The notes beneath the pieces were generated by a model. The model did not search any database, was not told the DNA's origin, and was given only the letters and a program-made list of their open reading frames with translations. The position numbers were made by a program, and so were the translations under genes. Below are positions 1-10,935 of a DNA stretch of 64,000 nt, piece by piece (position 1 is the stretch's first letter; the number at the start of each line of letters is the position of its first letter). Source of the DNA: Lineus longissimus (lineage: Eukaryota > Nemertea > Pilidiophora > Heteronemertea > Lineidae); assembly GCF_910592395.1 (NCBI RefSeq), contig NC_088319.1:2420001-2484000 (forward strand), read 5' to 3'.

Positions 1-707
1 TATACAAACTGAACGGCTGTTCTGAGTGTCATTAACGCAAAGTATCATGGTCCCCCTGAAACGTGTTTCGCCTAAGCTAGCAAAATGACAAATAAAGATA
101 TGTTCTCTAAAATAGAGCGATGCGAGATATTTGCGGTTTACAATAGACAAAGCAAAATGCAGAGTCTGAAGCAACAAGATTCAAGCAAATCAGGACGAAA
201 TCACCTTGATGTTTGTAAGTTCTTTGACCCCGCCTGCCACATGGATAGTGCACCTGACATCTTAAACATGATAACGTGGCGCTTGTCTCCAACTTGTAAG
301 TCACAAACACCGACCTCAAAGACGAGTTTATATGATCAAACATGATCAGTGTCAGCAGTGTTTACGCTAAGAAGTAAAGATGGTATTGGCCCTCTCGTCG
401 CTTACCGAAGAAGCTGGGTGACGGTATACTTCGTAGAATGTTGCATGTGAGGTACCACGTTGTTGGTAAAGCGAATTGAATGTGGTCGTACTGTAGGGGT
501 TTTATTGAATGTAAGGCACAATCATAAGTACTTAGGTCATTGTGGTTGTGGATATTTAGACTCGAAGTAAAGGTCTGGTGGTTCTTGCAAAATACATATC
601 ACCAAAAACACGAGAATCTGTTATCCTCAGAGCGGAAAACAATGGAAATTGGTCATGCTTATTTAACTAATATACAGGACAAGGGTGCCAGCTGGACACA
701 TCGTTTA
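1..707. other. Unassigned non-coding stretch
   Basis: Short frames on both strands, none with a recognisable domain, and no repeat shared with the rest of the window that I could detect. Confidence 0.4.
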
Positions 708-930
708 TTTGCCTCTGCCGGTTGAGGCCAAGCGACCCCTATGAAGCTGCTTCGTGGGGATCGATGATATCAAAACTTACCCTGATAACTCTTGGCATGC
801 ATTCGTTTAACTGCGAGGCGAGGGGCAAAATAACGTACTGATAAGAGAGTAGAACAACGGGAATTTAGGCCTAGGTCCAAGTGTGCTTTGTTTGAAGACA
901 ATAGACCGTGTATGGACTAGGCCTGAATTC
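708..930 (-). repeat. Dispersed repeat R4, copy a (reverse)
   Basis: Reverse-orientation copy of a family seen five times in the window. Shared blocks, read on the minus strand, are a start near GAATTCAGGCCTAG, a core ACACxGTCTATTGTCT followed by AAACAAAGC, then GGCCTAAATTCCC, a TTATCAGGG block, CCCCxxGAAGCAGCT and a GGCCT-containing end. Copies differ by many substitutions and small indels, so the family is old. No target duplication is evident. SINE or MITE origin is undecided. Confidence 0.7.
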
Positions 931-3292
931 TTTATTCTGCGGCGTAAGGGGCAAAATAGGGTAATGGAGGCCTTGTATAACGAAAACATGGCCCGATTAT
1001 ATCGTGTTCCGTCGAGGCAAATCGAACGTAGTAACTTCCAGTGCGATAGCTGTCACAGGAATCTTCCCCTATCGGGAGTGACGGCACCACTCCCACCGTT
1101 CATTGTTTAATCCGAGCCTCCTTCAAAGAAAATCACGGAAGCGCGACAAATCATCCAAGCACCCGAGTTCATAAACTACTGTCCATTATTTGATAGTTAA
1201 TCAATACGCTGCCATGATTATTGGTATTCTTAGCAAAGGGGCAAGAGAGGTCGCTTATATTTGGATGATGATTCGCGTAAGAAAGGCCAATTCGCCCTTT
1301 CGTCGTAATCTGGGCTACTCGAGTTGAACGCTTTTCGGAATCTGATTGATTTGCTTGATTGAGTTGAACGGCACTCCGTCAAATGCGCAGCGAACGATGC
1401 AAATTTTGTTACATCATCGATTGTATCAGTTGTGAAGGATATTGAATGAAATTTAGGATGGCATTGACCGGTTAAGGCGGCTAAGGGTAATTTTGCCGCT
1501 TAGCAAATATCCTCAAAATTCCGTTTTTACGGGCTGTGAAAACCTTGGAAAGGGTTGAGGCGAAATAGAAAATGTTATCACCCTTCCATCTATCATGATC
1601 GCTTCCGCACATTTGCTCTTAACTTTTTTTCTACTTCTCGGCATATTTGGACAAACCCGCAGCGAGTCTAAGTTCGTGCTCCGCAGATAAAACTTCATCC
1701 CCTGATAACACATTTCATCACGCCATCGATCATGTTTAGCGACAGGGCGAACCGACGTCTCTCTGGTTTTTGTTTGTTTTATCTGACCGATTGCTTGTTG
1801 TCAACTAATGCTTTCCCAGCATTGATCGCGAGGAGCGATAGCAAGGGCATTAGTGCTTCAAGCAGCACTTGGTATTACGCAGTTCAACCTGCCAAAACAA
1901 TAACTTCAGTCAAGTGGGGAGAAGAAGCGGCCTGTCGTTTCGAGGTCATGCTGCATGCGTTTCCACCAGTTCTTCCTCGACATTGGTGTATGCGGGCCAG
2001 AATTCATTCCGTAAATCCTGGTGCAGAGGACAGTCTTGTAGCCGGAATGTACGCTGGTGCTTGAACTACAGTTTGGCATTGGCAGTCTATCTTTTAGCAG
2101 TTTATAATTTTCTCGTTCAGGTGAATAAGATTTGGTATCAAGGACATTAAGCGCATTCGTTCGCAGCAATGGTAAATGTATGAAGGAGTTTTTATTGTTC
2201 TTGATTCAGCTGCGGAGAGATAGGTTGACACTTTCACAGATCCTGATGCTAAGTGCCCAAAGAGGTCAGCCTCGTGAACGGAAGGTAGAAGGTTCGAGCC
2301 CCATCGGCAACTTATTCCGATGCAACATGTTATTTAACTGTTAGCTAAATAACTATAGGCTAGGGCTACAAACTGGTCGTCAGGCGCCTGGCACTTGAAA
2401 TAGGAGTGTGAGAGCCAATATCGTCTCATCAGCCATATTGGGGTGGCTCTTTCATAAGGGGCGAAACGATAACAAAAAAACCTCATATTCTATAATCTAC
2501 ATAATTTTTTCACCCTTCCTCTACGCAGTGCCCTTAGCCATCTCATAATTCATGTACGTGAATATATTTTATTCACTGCAGGCTTATGTAAATAAAGTTA
2601 TTATAATTGTCATTACAAAGTGCAACAGCTAATACTTGATTTGGCACACGTATGCATCATCCAAAAATGTAAGCTCATTTCTACAACCAAATTGCGCACA
2701 TTCGCCAGGCATTTTTTAATCACAGATACTAAAGTTGAATATTGATGAGAATTGTACTAATCAGCTCTGCTAATGAGGCAATAACCGTTTTGATTTATTG
2801 AATCATCGCATGCAAACGGTACCTGTCGCTATTTTAATTGGCTTAGTTGTTCTCCGTTGCATTATTTCATATTCAGCATCACGGATATGCGCATTAGGAA
2901 GACATCATTGTCTGCTTAAGTTCTTGATAATTGCCGAATATTTTTTTCTGTGCGTAACTTGTTCCATGTTTAGTTTAAGGAATTGATACCGAAAAGGAGG
3001 TATTGATTGTCTCACCAAAACCGCGAGGGCGGAGCTTAACTGTTGACCGAAACCAAGGCGATCGAAGCCGAGGTTTTGGCCAACATTTCAGCCCCAAGGA
3101 CCATACAGGACTTCAGAACCATACAGGACTCTTATCTCCTTTCACACCAGGCTAAATAACCCTTAGGCACCGTCGACCAACCATACATCTCATTCTTCAT
3201 TTCACAAACTGCATGAATCGCACCACCGGCAGAAAATACAGACCATTGATTACTGACGCTTAATTAACTGTAACTAATCGATGTTGTTTATT
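931..3292. other. Unassigned non-coding stretch
   Basis: No gene recognised; the overlapping 110- and 93-residue frames near 1732-2150 have no domain and read the same DNA in two frames. A 26-base block at about 2999-3025 (GGTATTGATTGTCTCACC followed by AAAACCGC) recurs in reverse complement at 17785-17810, so one more dispersed family passes through here. Confidence 0.4.
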
Positions 3293-3385
3293 GGGTTAAT
3301 TAGCTGACATATTTATCTTTGCGAATCTTTACCTGATTAATTTTTAATTAGCTGACATATTTATCTACGCGAATCTTTACCAGTA
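3293..3385 (+). repeat. Short direct repeat, two copies
   Basis: TTAATTAGCTGACATATTTA followed by TCT(T/A)(T/C)GCGAATCTTTACC occurs twice, about 50 bases apart. The two differ by only a couple of bases, so this is a recent local duplication. Confidence 0.75.
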
Positions 3386-3610
3386 CAAGCCAATGCCGCC
3401 CTGCGAGAGAACTCACGTGTCTATTCCATGATCGACACAATTTCTTCCTATAGTCCATTCATGACCGCATCGTTTGGGGCTCTGGAGGGCAAACTACTGG
3501 TCGGATTTCTTTGAATTTGTTTTTATTGATCCTTGCCTCAAACCAAACAGGATTGTATCGGGGTTCGGCATTCTCAAGGCAGAGATAAAAGAATTCGTCA
3601 GGCAGTCGAT

Positions 3611-3626
3611 GGGGGGGGGGGGGGGG
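3611..3626 (+). repeat. Poly(G) tract, 16 G
   Basis: Uninterrupted G run just before an R2 element. Similar runs occur at 17480-17496 (17 C), 18386-18404 (19 C), 20646-20661 (16 G), 42667-42679 (13 C), 45466-45478 (13 C), 49769-49783 (15 G, intron 4 of the laminin-like gene) and 51491-51500 (10 C). Confidence 0.9.
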
Positions 3627-3642
3627 CTCTTATTTCCACATG

Positions 3643-3812
3643 CCGGTGTGACAGCGGATATAGTCCCCCTGGAGTCATAGTCCGGTAGCATTGTATTTGA
3701 TCAATTAAGCAGCATGATCTATTGTACCGCTAACCCTAACCAAAACATTTAGCAATGCGGGCTATTGTTACACGGACTATCAACCCTAGGACTACTATCC
3801 CCTTCACACCGG
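3643..3812 (+). mobile_element. MITE family R2, copy a (170 bp)
   Basis: Starts CCGGTGTGACAGCGGATATA and ends CTATCCCCTTCACACCGG. The ends form an imperfect terminal inverted repeat of about 24 bases (CCGGTGTGA, then GATA and AGTCC blocks). Two further copies at 36758-36927 and 50824-50993 are nearly identical, which indicates fairly recent spread. There is no coding capacity. No clear target duplication is seen, so the superfamily is unassigned. Confidence 0.88.
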
Positions 3813-4542
3813 TGTCGTCGGGCCAAATCCAACCAGGGCCATAAACGTAATGATGTTGTAATGAAATAAGCCGCAATGAGATTTAAATTTTAATGACACA
3901 ATTACCCTGACAAAGGCGACTGAAAAATAATCATAATGAGGCAGCCATGTGTGAGAATTAGATAATGTCGCTTCTTTCGGATGTGGCGTCATTGACGCGC
4001 TTTTGGCGTTACTGGTACCCTTTGTGGGTGGACAAAAACCGACCCGCCGGGGGAGGGGGGTATATTTGTTGGAAGATGGCAAATTGAATGAAATATTGGT
4101 AACACTTCACTTCTTTCCAATAGGATTCTTAGTTACGATCGTTAACGTGTGCAGTGTAGGCCTATTATACAATCTTTACGAGATTCTCAGTTAAAATCAT
4201 ACAAAAAGTAAAGCATTTCAAAAGGTTTTTCCGGCTACAATTCAATGAACCGCGGCCAGAAAGGTTGCTGGTCAAATTGAAACCAAAGTAATTATTGGAT
4301 AATGCCATGTAAATATTGGACAACGCTCGAAAAGCGATGATTGAAGGTAATCGATTAGTATTGACTCAAACGCATAAAGTACCCCTTTGTCACACAATCG
4401 GTAATCATTTTTCACGCATCGACTTTGGAATTTGAACACGCGTGTCCTTTTTTCATACCAAAGACGGCTTCGAGCAGGACCGTGACTTAGCCCAACAGGT
4501 AATTGAAAAATCGTTAAACACGCTGCAATAAACACTTCACAA
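3813..4542. other. Unassigned non-coding stretch
   Basis: No recognisable gene or shared repeat. Confidence 0.35.
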
Positions 4543-4782
4543 TCACATAGTCCGACCAAAGACAAAATTATTTTTATTCGTATGCGATTTCGCTCATGCA
4601 AAACTAATTTGTCAATGGTTTTGTTTTGTATGTGCATTTTATACAGTAAATCTGTTAATGTAACTGTATATGATAATTCATCCCTTGCGGATGTTCCTAT
4701 GAGTAAATAAATAAACAAATAAACAATTTTGGTTATCTTATTCGCAGTTAATCTGACAAACGGAAGGGGTTGGGGGTGATTA
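4543..4782 (+). repeat. Dispersed repeat R5, copy a (degenerate, interrupted)
   Basis: Begins CATAGTCCGACCAAAGACAA, continues with GCGATxTCGCTCATGCA, and after an unrelated stretch of roughly 115 bases (about 4612-4725) resumes with TTGGTTATCTTATTCGCAG, ATCTGACAAACGGAAGGGGT and TGGGGGTGATTA. It matches the left part of R5 copies b and c and lacks their right end. A 180-residue minus-strand frame covers this repeat (4272-4814); it has no domain and I do not consider it a gene. Confidence 0.65.
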
Positions 4783-4927
4783 AGTTCGAAAACCGTTATT
4801 TTTAAACGTATCATTCACGTCACATCTCGCGACATTTAGATCTCGTGACCACTTTCAGGCGAGTAAATATTCGCGAAACGAAATGCCCTAATGGCGAAAG
4901 GCGATTAAATAGATAAAACGCCTCTTA

Positions 4928-5166
4928 ACCGCGGTGTCCGATCAAAGACAAACATCATTCCTTTGTACGCGATATCGCTCATTCATAACATAACAAATTT
5001 TGGTTGTCGTCTTGGCAGGAAGGGGTGACGGGTGATTACATAATACGCTGTTACCCATGCTGCCTGCCTGAACAACCGCAAAGGTAATCATCCGGTCACG
5101 ATTAGCTATGCATGAGCAAAATCGCGGACGAATAAAATTGCGTTTTCATTGATTGGAGACCGTGGT
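4928..5166 (+). mobile_element. TIR element R5, copy b (about 239 bp)
   Basis: Left end AACCGCGGTGTCCGATCAAA and right end TTCATTGATTGGAGACCGTGG form an imperfect terminal inverted repeat (the right end in reverse complement begins CCACGGTCTCCAATCAATGA). The interior shares AATACGCTGTTACCC, TGCTGCCTGCCTGAACAAC and the GATTAG(C/T)TATGCATG block with copy c at 27242. It is non-coding and looks like a MITE. Just beyond, GGAGACC and GGTCTCC form a small 7-bp hairpin. Confidence 0.75.
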
Positions 5167-7338
5167 AGGTCTCCCTACGATTGGAAACCTTTATACCTCA
5201 AATCTCCTCGCAGCACGCGCGAAATTCATTACATAGCTGTTAGACATCAGCATCCGTGTTACGCTACTTGTAATGGCGCATCGTACGTGGTAGAGCTACG
5301 CCTAAATCTCATTCCTCTTTAGGCTGCGATTATGTGAGCTCAGGCTTTTACATGTAACGTGTTACTTTTCACTTTTTATGCATGACATTAAGAACGAACA
5401 AGTCATTTCCAAAGGGCGGGTCACATACAATTCACGAGGTCATGTTTCACCCTCGGGTCGTGTTTTCAAGCCTGAGTCAGTTAACTCATGGGAAGTGAAA
5501 CGTGAACCCTAAACTCAGCCTCAAATGTCAACAATCGTTGAAAGTGGTCACAGATTTTTGTTGAGTTATTGGTCATGATTGCTGTATTTAAAGGACGGTA
5601 ACGAGCCGTTTGGCGTAGAAATATTCATTTCCCCAAAACATGCTGCAAAAAAAATTAGTCTCTTGTCACGCATATGTTTATGTTTCACGTAGTAGTGTCC
5701 AATGTAGGGTTTTGTTGCAGCAAATTTTCAATCAAATGCAGAATCAGATAATCGTTTACCAAAACATCTGGAAGGAGAGTTTGGAAAACAAGGATTTCTA
5801 CTATACAGTTTGGCGTTGCTAGGTAACGTAACGGATGCTTCAAATTACCCATCTTAGGAATGAAGTGCGTGTCAGAAGAATGCATTTAATTTGTTGGCGA
5901 TTTATTTACTTTACTGTACAAATATTCGTGATATTTGAACGGTCATATATTCAATATGTCCGCCGAGATACGGCGAGTTCCGAGTCTTTGTCTGGTTTTC
6001 GCGACGGGTGAACATACTTCCGGTAACGTGATGATTATGGGTAACTTTGCAGGATGTTTAAGAGGATATTCAGCTTGCTATTTTCACTGACCGAGAAAAC
6101 ACAAAACGACGCTGTTTAATACCATTTTCGGCCACTTTAATGTTTTTTTCCGACAGATCATTGCTCTGTGCAGCATTGTTGCAAAGGGAAAGATAAAATT
6201 TCATCAAAAGCTGGACAGCCAGGGCTTTATACAAAGTTGGTCTGCTTCTCATGTCCCATTTTTCTTTTTAGTTTTAAAACTTAAGTGAAATATGGTAACT
6301 CACTAAACCCTTAAAAGGGCGTCCTACGCCAATCAGTAACTATAATAGTCTCTTCTCAACCCCAACCTCACTCCAAAAGATACAGAGGAAGAAGACAAAT
6401 CACGTCGACACCATTTACAGCCCAAACAAGCAGCCATCATCAAAGGACAACCCGGCCAAAGAACAACTCTCCATTTGTATGAGACACCGATCAGAAACAC
6501 AGCTTCAGAAGACCAATGAACCTCCGGACAGTCCGAGTCAAACTTGGGCCTGCACTGCGTGACATACCAACGCTGCATCCCCACCACGATGGTCATGTCT
6601 CTCCTCAAGGACATACTGTACACGTCTGGTTGCGGCAGACTACATTTAAGACATTATTACAGAGAGCTAAGTCTCCTTTGAACTATCCTCTGCCCGCAAT
6701 GTCGCCGATCGAGGAACACGTCCTCCAGGCATTCCTGGTAGCTGCTCTCATACAGATACTCAACTTGTGCCTATATTATTCCCCGTTCAGTAACAATGCT
6801 TACATAACCAGAATGATTGTTATTCGATCCATGAGGTAATCTACATCAGACATAATCCAAATCTATTGCAAATTCATTACAATCGGATTTTCTTCATCGT
6901 CAAGAAAGCGGTTTTTCTTTGAAGTAAGAATACTTCAAAGTCGTAAATAACTGCAATTGATTATGTAACAATATACGCTAAGAAATCATTTTTTTGCCTT
7001 AATATTTAAGGACTTGTTTTTTCAGCCTCGGAGATGTTATTTCTCCAAGACGCCCTTGGTAGTGTACTATGGCGCTGACTGTCACCAGTGTATTGCATTG
7101 TTAAGACAGAAACGTTACGTCAGTTTCTCGAAACCGAAACAGTTTTAGTTACGATAGTTTAGTTTGGCGTGTTTTAATTGCACCCAAAGCCAATTTGATC
7201 GATTTTGGAATAGCTACAGCATCTCCTGCAGATGACTAAAGAATTTAGATGCATGGAAGCCCCCTAATCCGCCAAAACACTCCGGTGCTCAATTTATCAA
7301 GGATAGCATTCCGTTATTTTGCCCTTTACTTCGTAACT
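5167..7338. other. Unassigned stretch with a possible coding relic at 6333-6840
   Basis: Most of this is AT-rich with nothing recognised. The interval 6333-6840 is more GC-rich and has overlapping frames on both strands (107 residues + and 96 residues -), but no domain and no family resemblance, so I leave it unassigned. At 7303-7314 there is an isolated ATAGCATTCCG, the terminal sequence of family R1, about 30 bases before the R1 element that follows. Confidence 0.35.
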
Positions 7339-7710
7339 AATAGCATTCCGCGAAGATGACGGCACTGCAGCTGCTGCCCTCTATTTCCCCATCGCTGAAT
7401 TACAGGCAATGTCAGACAAACATGCGGGTTTCGTAACGGATTCAGGCTTTCTAACTAGGGCAGTTAGATTCAATCTGGCACATGTCCGAGTGTTGGAAAT
7501 ACTACATAATTGTTCTGAATATTTCTCTCTCTGACTCGATGGAATCATTCATGCTAAAAACAATGCAGGGTCAAAGATAATTGACTTTGAAATAATCTCA
7601 AATGCGTAGAAATAAGTGTCGATGTCCGACTGTCACGTGACTAAAACGTCATCAATATCTTATGCAAATGACCGTGTGAGCTATATATAGTAACTTCGCG
7701 GAATGCTATT
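7339..7710 (+). mobile_element. MITE family R1, copy a (372 bp)
   Basis: Bounded by a perfect 17-base terminal inverted repeat, AATAGCATTCCGCGAAG at the left and its reverse complement at the right. The interior shares long near-identical blocks with copies at 8250, 38690, 51522 and (reversed) 59260. It has no coding capacity. It carries CACGTG, the octamer ATGCAAAT and a TATA-like block near its right end. The right end directly abuts R4 copy c, so R1 appears to have inserted at the R4 edge. Confidence 0.93.
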
Positions 7711-7877
7711 CAGGCCGCGACCAAAACATGGTCTATTGTCTGTAAACAAAGCCCACTCGCAACCTGTAGTTCTAGTGCGTTATCAAACGGTTTTCAGTGC
7801 AAATCCTTATTACATCGACCCCCAGAAAACAGCTTATAAAGGGGTTGATAGGCCTGAAACAACAAAGGCAAACAAAG
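7711..7877 (+). repeat. Dispersed repeat R4, copy c
   Basis: Contains the R4 core (GTCTATTGTCTGTAAACAAA, then GCCCACTCGC), TTATCAAACGGTTTTCAGTGC, GACCCCCAGAAAACAGCT and the ending block ATAGGCCTGAAACAACAAAGG. Its first bases coincide with the right end of R1 copy a. Confidence 0.75.
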
Positions 7878-8249
7878 GTAAGGAGAATTCCTTGTCGTTT
7901 TGGTTGTTGATATAGGGGGTACGCTTATATGTCTTAGATGAAATGAATCTTAATCGCAATTTATTTTCTTCAGCGTCGCAACTACCTTTAAACCCTTTGA
8001 TGTCAACAACCGACTGAGAGCTAAACTAATCCTTCATTTGTTTCATGTCATTAACTCTTACTTTGATGTCTGGTATCAGCTTGCTACTTTACATACGAGA
8101 TAAACCATTAGGAACAGAGCACAGCTGTAGAAACACGAAATACTCTAGTAATTGGTTTTGTATTGGCGTGATAGACATGCGATAGACATATTCGATTGTC
8201 TGTCTTTTCCAAGCGCATGACCATTCTCCAAACAGACGTAATATTCACG
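7878..8249. other. Spacer between R4c and R1b
   Basis: No recognisable gene or repeat. Confidence 0.35.
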
Positions 8250-8620
8250 AATAGCATTCCGCGAAGATGACGTCACTGCAGCTGCTGCCCTCTATTTCCC
8301 CATCGCTGAATTACAGGCAATGTCGGACAAACATGCGGTTTCGTAATTGATTCAGGCTTTCTAACTAGGGCAGTTAGATTCAATCTGGCACATGTCCGAG
8401 TGATGGAAATACTACATAATTGTTCTGAATATTTCTCTCTCTGACTCTATGGTATCATTCATGCTAAAAACAATGCAGGGTCAAAGATAATTGACTTTGA
8501 AATAAGCTCAAATGCGTAGAAATAAGTGTCGATGTCCGACTGTCACGTGACTAAAACGTCATCAATATCTTATGCAAATGACCTTGTGAGCTATAAATAG
8601 TAAGTTCGCGGAATGCTATT
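8250..8620 (+). mobile_element. MITE family R1, copy b (371 bp)
   Basis: Same orientation as copy a, 540 bases downstream of it, and almost identical. Left end AATAGCATTCCGCGAAGATG, right end TTCGCGGAATGCTATT. This copy has a full palindromic TGACGTCA near its left end, which copy a has as TGACGGCA. CACGTG, ATGCAAAT and CTATAAATAG are all present. Unlike R5, its left and right ends match in inverted orientation perfectly over about 16 bases. Confidence 0.93.
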
Positions 8621-9930
8621 ATCTCTCTGCCAGTCGTCTCCTCGTTGTATAAAACCACTAGACAGTATACAGAGATCGCTGTGCAGTCTCGAGCACGCTG
8701 GACATAGATACTGTGTGTACCCTAAAAAAACAGTTGGAATGGGGAAAGTTAATGACAATCCAGCCTACTGGCAGGGGAAGACGGAAGCCCCGGCCGCCCC
8801 CTGTTATTTAACATACTTTTCTATGCAGCCAGGCGTGAGGCTGGTTTTATTAATAGCACTTCGGAGGGTGCACCAATGATTGCTATTTCTAGCGATGAAC
8901 TCGCAATCACCACGTGCATTCCATATGGACTAATCACTGCGCGTGTTGTCATGTATGTACATCCGCGATAAAGAATGGTCCGACCCGAATACTTGCCACG
9001 ACACCGAAGGGTTAACGTCTTCAATAATGAGCGCTCTATTTACCCTGACCAAAAGTATTCTCGGATCCTCTAGTTCATTTGAATATTTTTGTCCACAATG
9101 ACGATCCTTAGAAAGTTGACTTTGAAATTAGAAACAAGAAATTCATTAATATACTGAAACTATTTAAGACATGCCATTGCCGGAGGATGACCCACAGCTC
9201 AATGTTTTAGATATTCAAAGTGGGAATGTACAAGGCGAGACGAAACAGATCATATGATTTTGATTTTGATAATTTTGATTCCATATAGTCGCCACATGTC
9301 CGCCGCAGGAACGCGGTATCAATACGTTTTGTTTCCACATTCTTTGGCGTCAATACTTGTGGCTGCATAGTTATTGCGCGCTAAGCATTTATTTTACATT
9401 TTCCGACATTTCAATAGCAAAACAAGAAAAATTGGGTATCGTTGATGAAACCAATTAAACCAGGGCCCGGTGGGTTCAAAACAAGTTTATAACTAACGCT
9501 GGCGTTAACTTGACGTTTGTCTAAAGGGCTGAACTGAAGGAGTTCACGCAACTTAACGCCGGCGATAGAGATCGACAAAGCATATTTTGAACAACCGGGG
9601 TCCAGACCACTGAACTACTGCATTTGTTATTGTTTAGTTACGTATTATGTTCTGAATGTGGCGTATCACGGAGGACTTAGTCAATCTGACAAACTTCCAC
9701 GTGAGACCTCTTCAGGACAACATAACTATCAAGGGCAGTTTATAACCGTGGTCGGAGAGTTTTATTGACGAATAATAATGATAAAACCTTCTCTGCTTCA
9801 GAAGTATCGAAAAATGAAAATACTTATTACGCAATAACTGGTGAAAGTCACGAGATCGATCTAAATGTGCGTCAAAAGAACTGTTATCAGCTGCACATCA
9901 CAGAAATTTAGTACACATTATTAAGTCAAG
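8621..9930. other. Unassigned non-coding stretch
   Basis: An 88-residue frame at 8613-8879 begins inside R1b and has no domain. No gene recognised. Confidence 0.35.
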
Positions 9931-10935
9931 CAGTTATTCAGGATCAAAAGTATATCATCTTTTTCGTGTTACCTAATATCATGATTCGCCCAAGGGGAGT
10001 AGATATCTACATGTATTTTGGGAGTTATTCAGGATCAAAAGTATATCATCTTTTTCGTGTTACCTAGTATCATGATTCGCCCAAGGGGAGTAGATATCTA
10101 CATGTATTTTGGGAGTTACTCAGGATCATTCAGGATCAAAAGTATATCATCTTTTTCGTGTTACCTAGTATCATGATTCGCCCAAGGGGAGTAGAATATC
10201 TACATGTATTTTGGGAGTTACTCAGGATCAAAAGTATATCATCTTTTTCGTGTTACCTAGTATCATGATTCGCCCAAGGGGAGTAGATATCTACATGTAT
10301 TTTGGGAGTTACTCAGGATCAAAAGTATATCGTCTTTTTCGTGTTACCTAATATCATGATTCGCCCAAGGGGAGTAGATATCTACATGTATTTTGGGAGT
10401 TATTCAGGATCAAAAGTATATAATCTTTTTCGTGTTACCTAATATCATGATTCGCCCAAGGGGAGTAGATATCTACCTGTATTTTGGGAGTTACTCAGGA
10501 TCAAAAGTATATCGTCTTTTTCGTGTTACCTAATATCATGATTCGCCCAAGGGGAGTAGATATCTACATATATTTTGGGAGTTACTCAGGATCAAAAGTA
10601 TATCATCTTTTTCGTGTTACCTAATATCATGATTCGCCAAAGGGGAGTAGATATCTACATGTATTTTGGGAGTTACTCAGGATCAAAAGTATATCGTCTT
10701 TTTCGCGTTACCTAGTGTCATGATTCGCCCAAGGGGAGTAGATATCTACATGTATTTTGGGAGTTACTCAGGATCAAAAGTATATCATCTTTTTCGCGTT
10801 ACCTAGTATCATGATTCGCCCAAGGGGAGTAGATATCTACATGTATTTTGGGAGTTACTCAGGATCAAAAGAATCTTTTTTGTGTTACCTAATATCTTGA
10901 TTCGTCGCAGGGGAGAACATAACTACATGTATGAT
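9931..10935 (+). repeat. Satellite-like tandem repeat, 91-bp unit, about 11 copies
   Basis: Each unit contains CAGGATCAAAAGTATATC, CTTTTTCGTGTTACCTA, ATCATGATTCGCCCAAGGGG and the perfect palindrome GTAGATATCTAC, followed by ATGTATTTTGGGAGTTA. The spacing is 91 bases between the first three units. Unit 3 has an extra CAGGATCATT, unit 4 begins after a 1-base gain, and the last unit decays after about 10870. Units differ by a few substitutions (for example TATC(A/G)TC and CG(T/C)GTTACC) with a patchwork distribution, as expected from unequal crossing-over. No protein is encoded. Confidence 0.95.

Noticed and set aside
2262-2317. tRNA-like GGTTCGAGCCCC near 2290
   Set aside because: No A box at the right distance and no T-stem pairing; only a short match.
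3730-3745. Telomere-like CTAACCCTAACC
   Set aside because: Only two repeats, and it is a fixed part of all three R2 copies.
4272-4814. 180-residue minus-strand open frame
   Set aside because: It overlaps repeat R5a, shows no domain and has low-complexity segments; likely chance.
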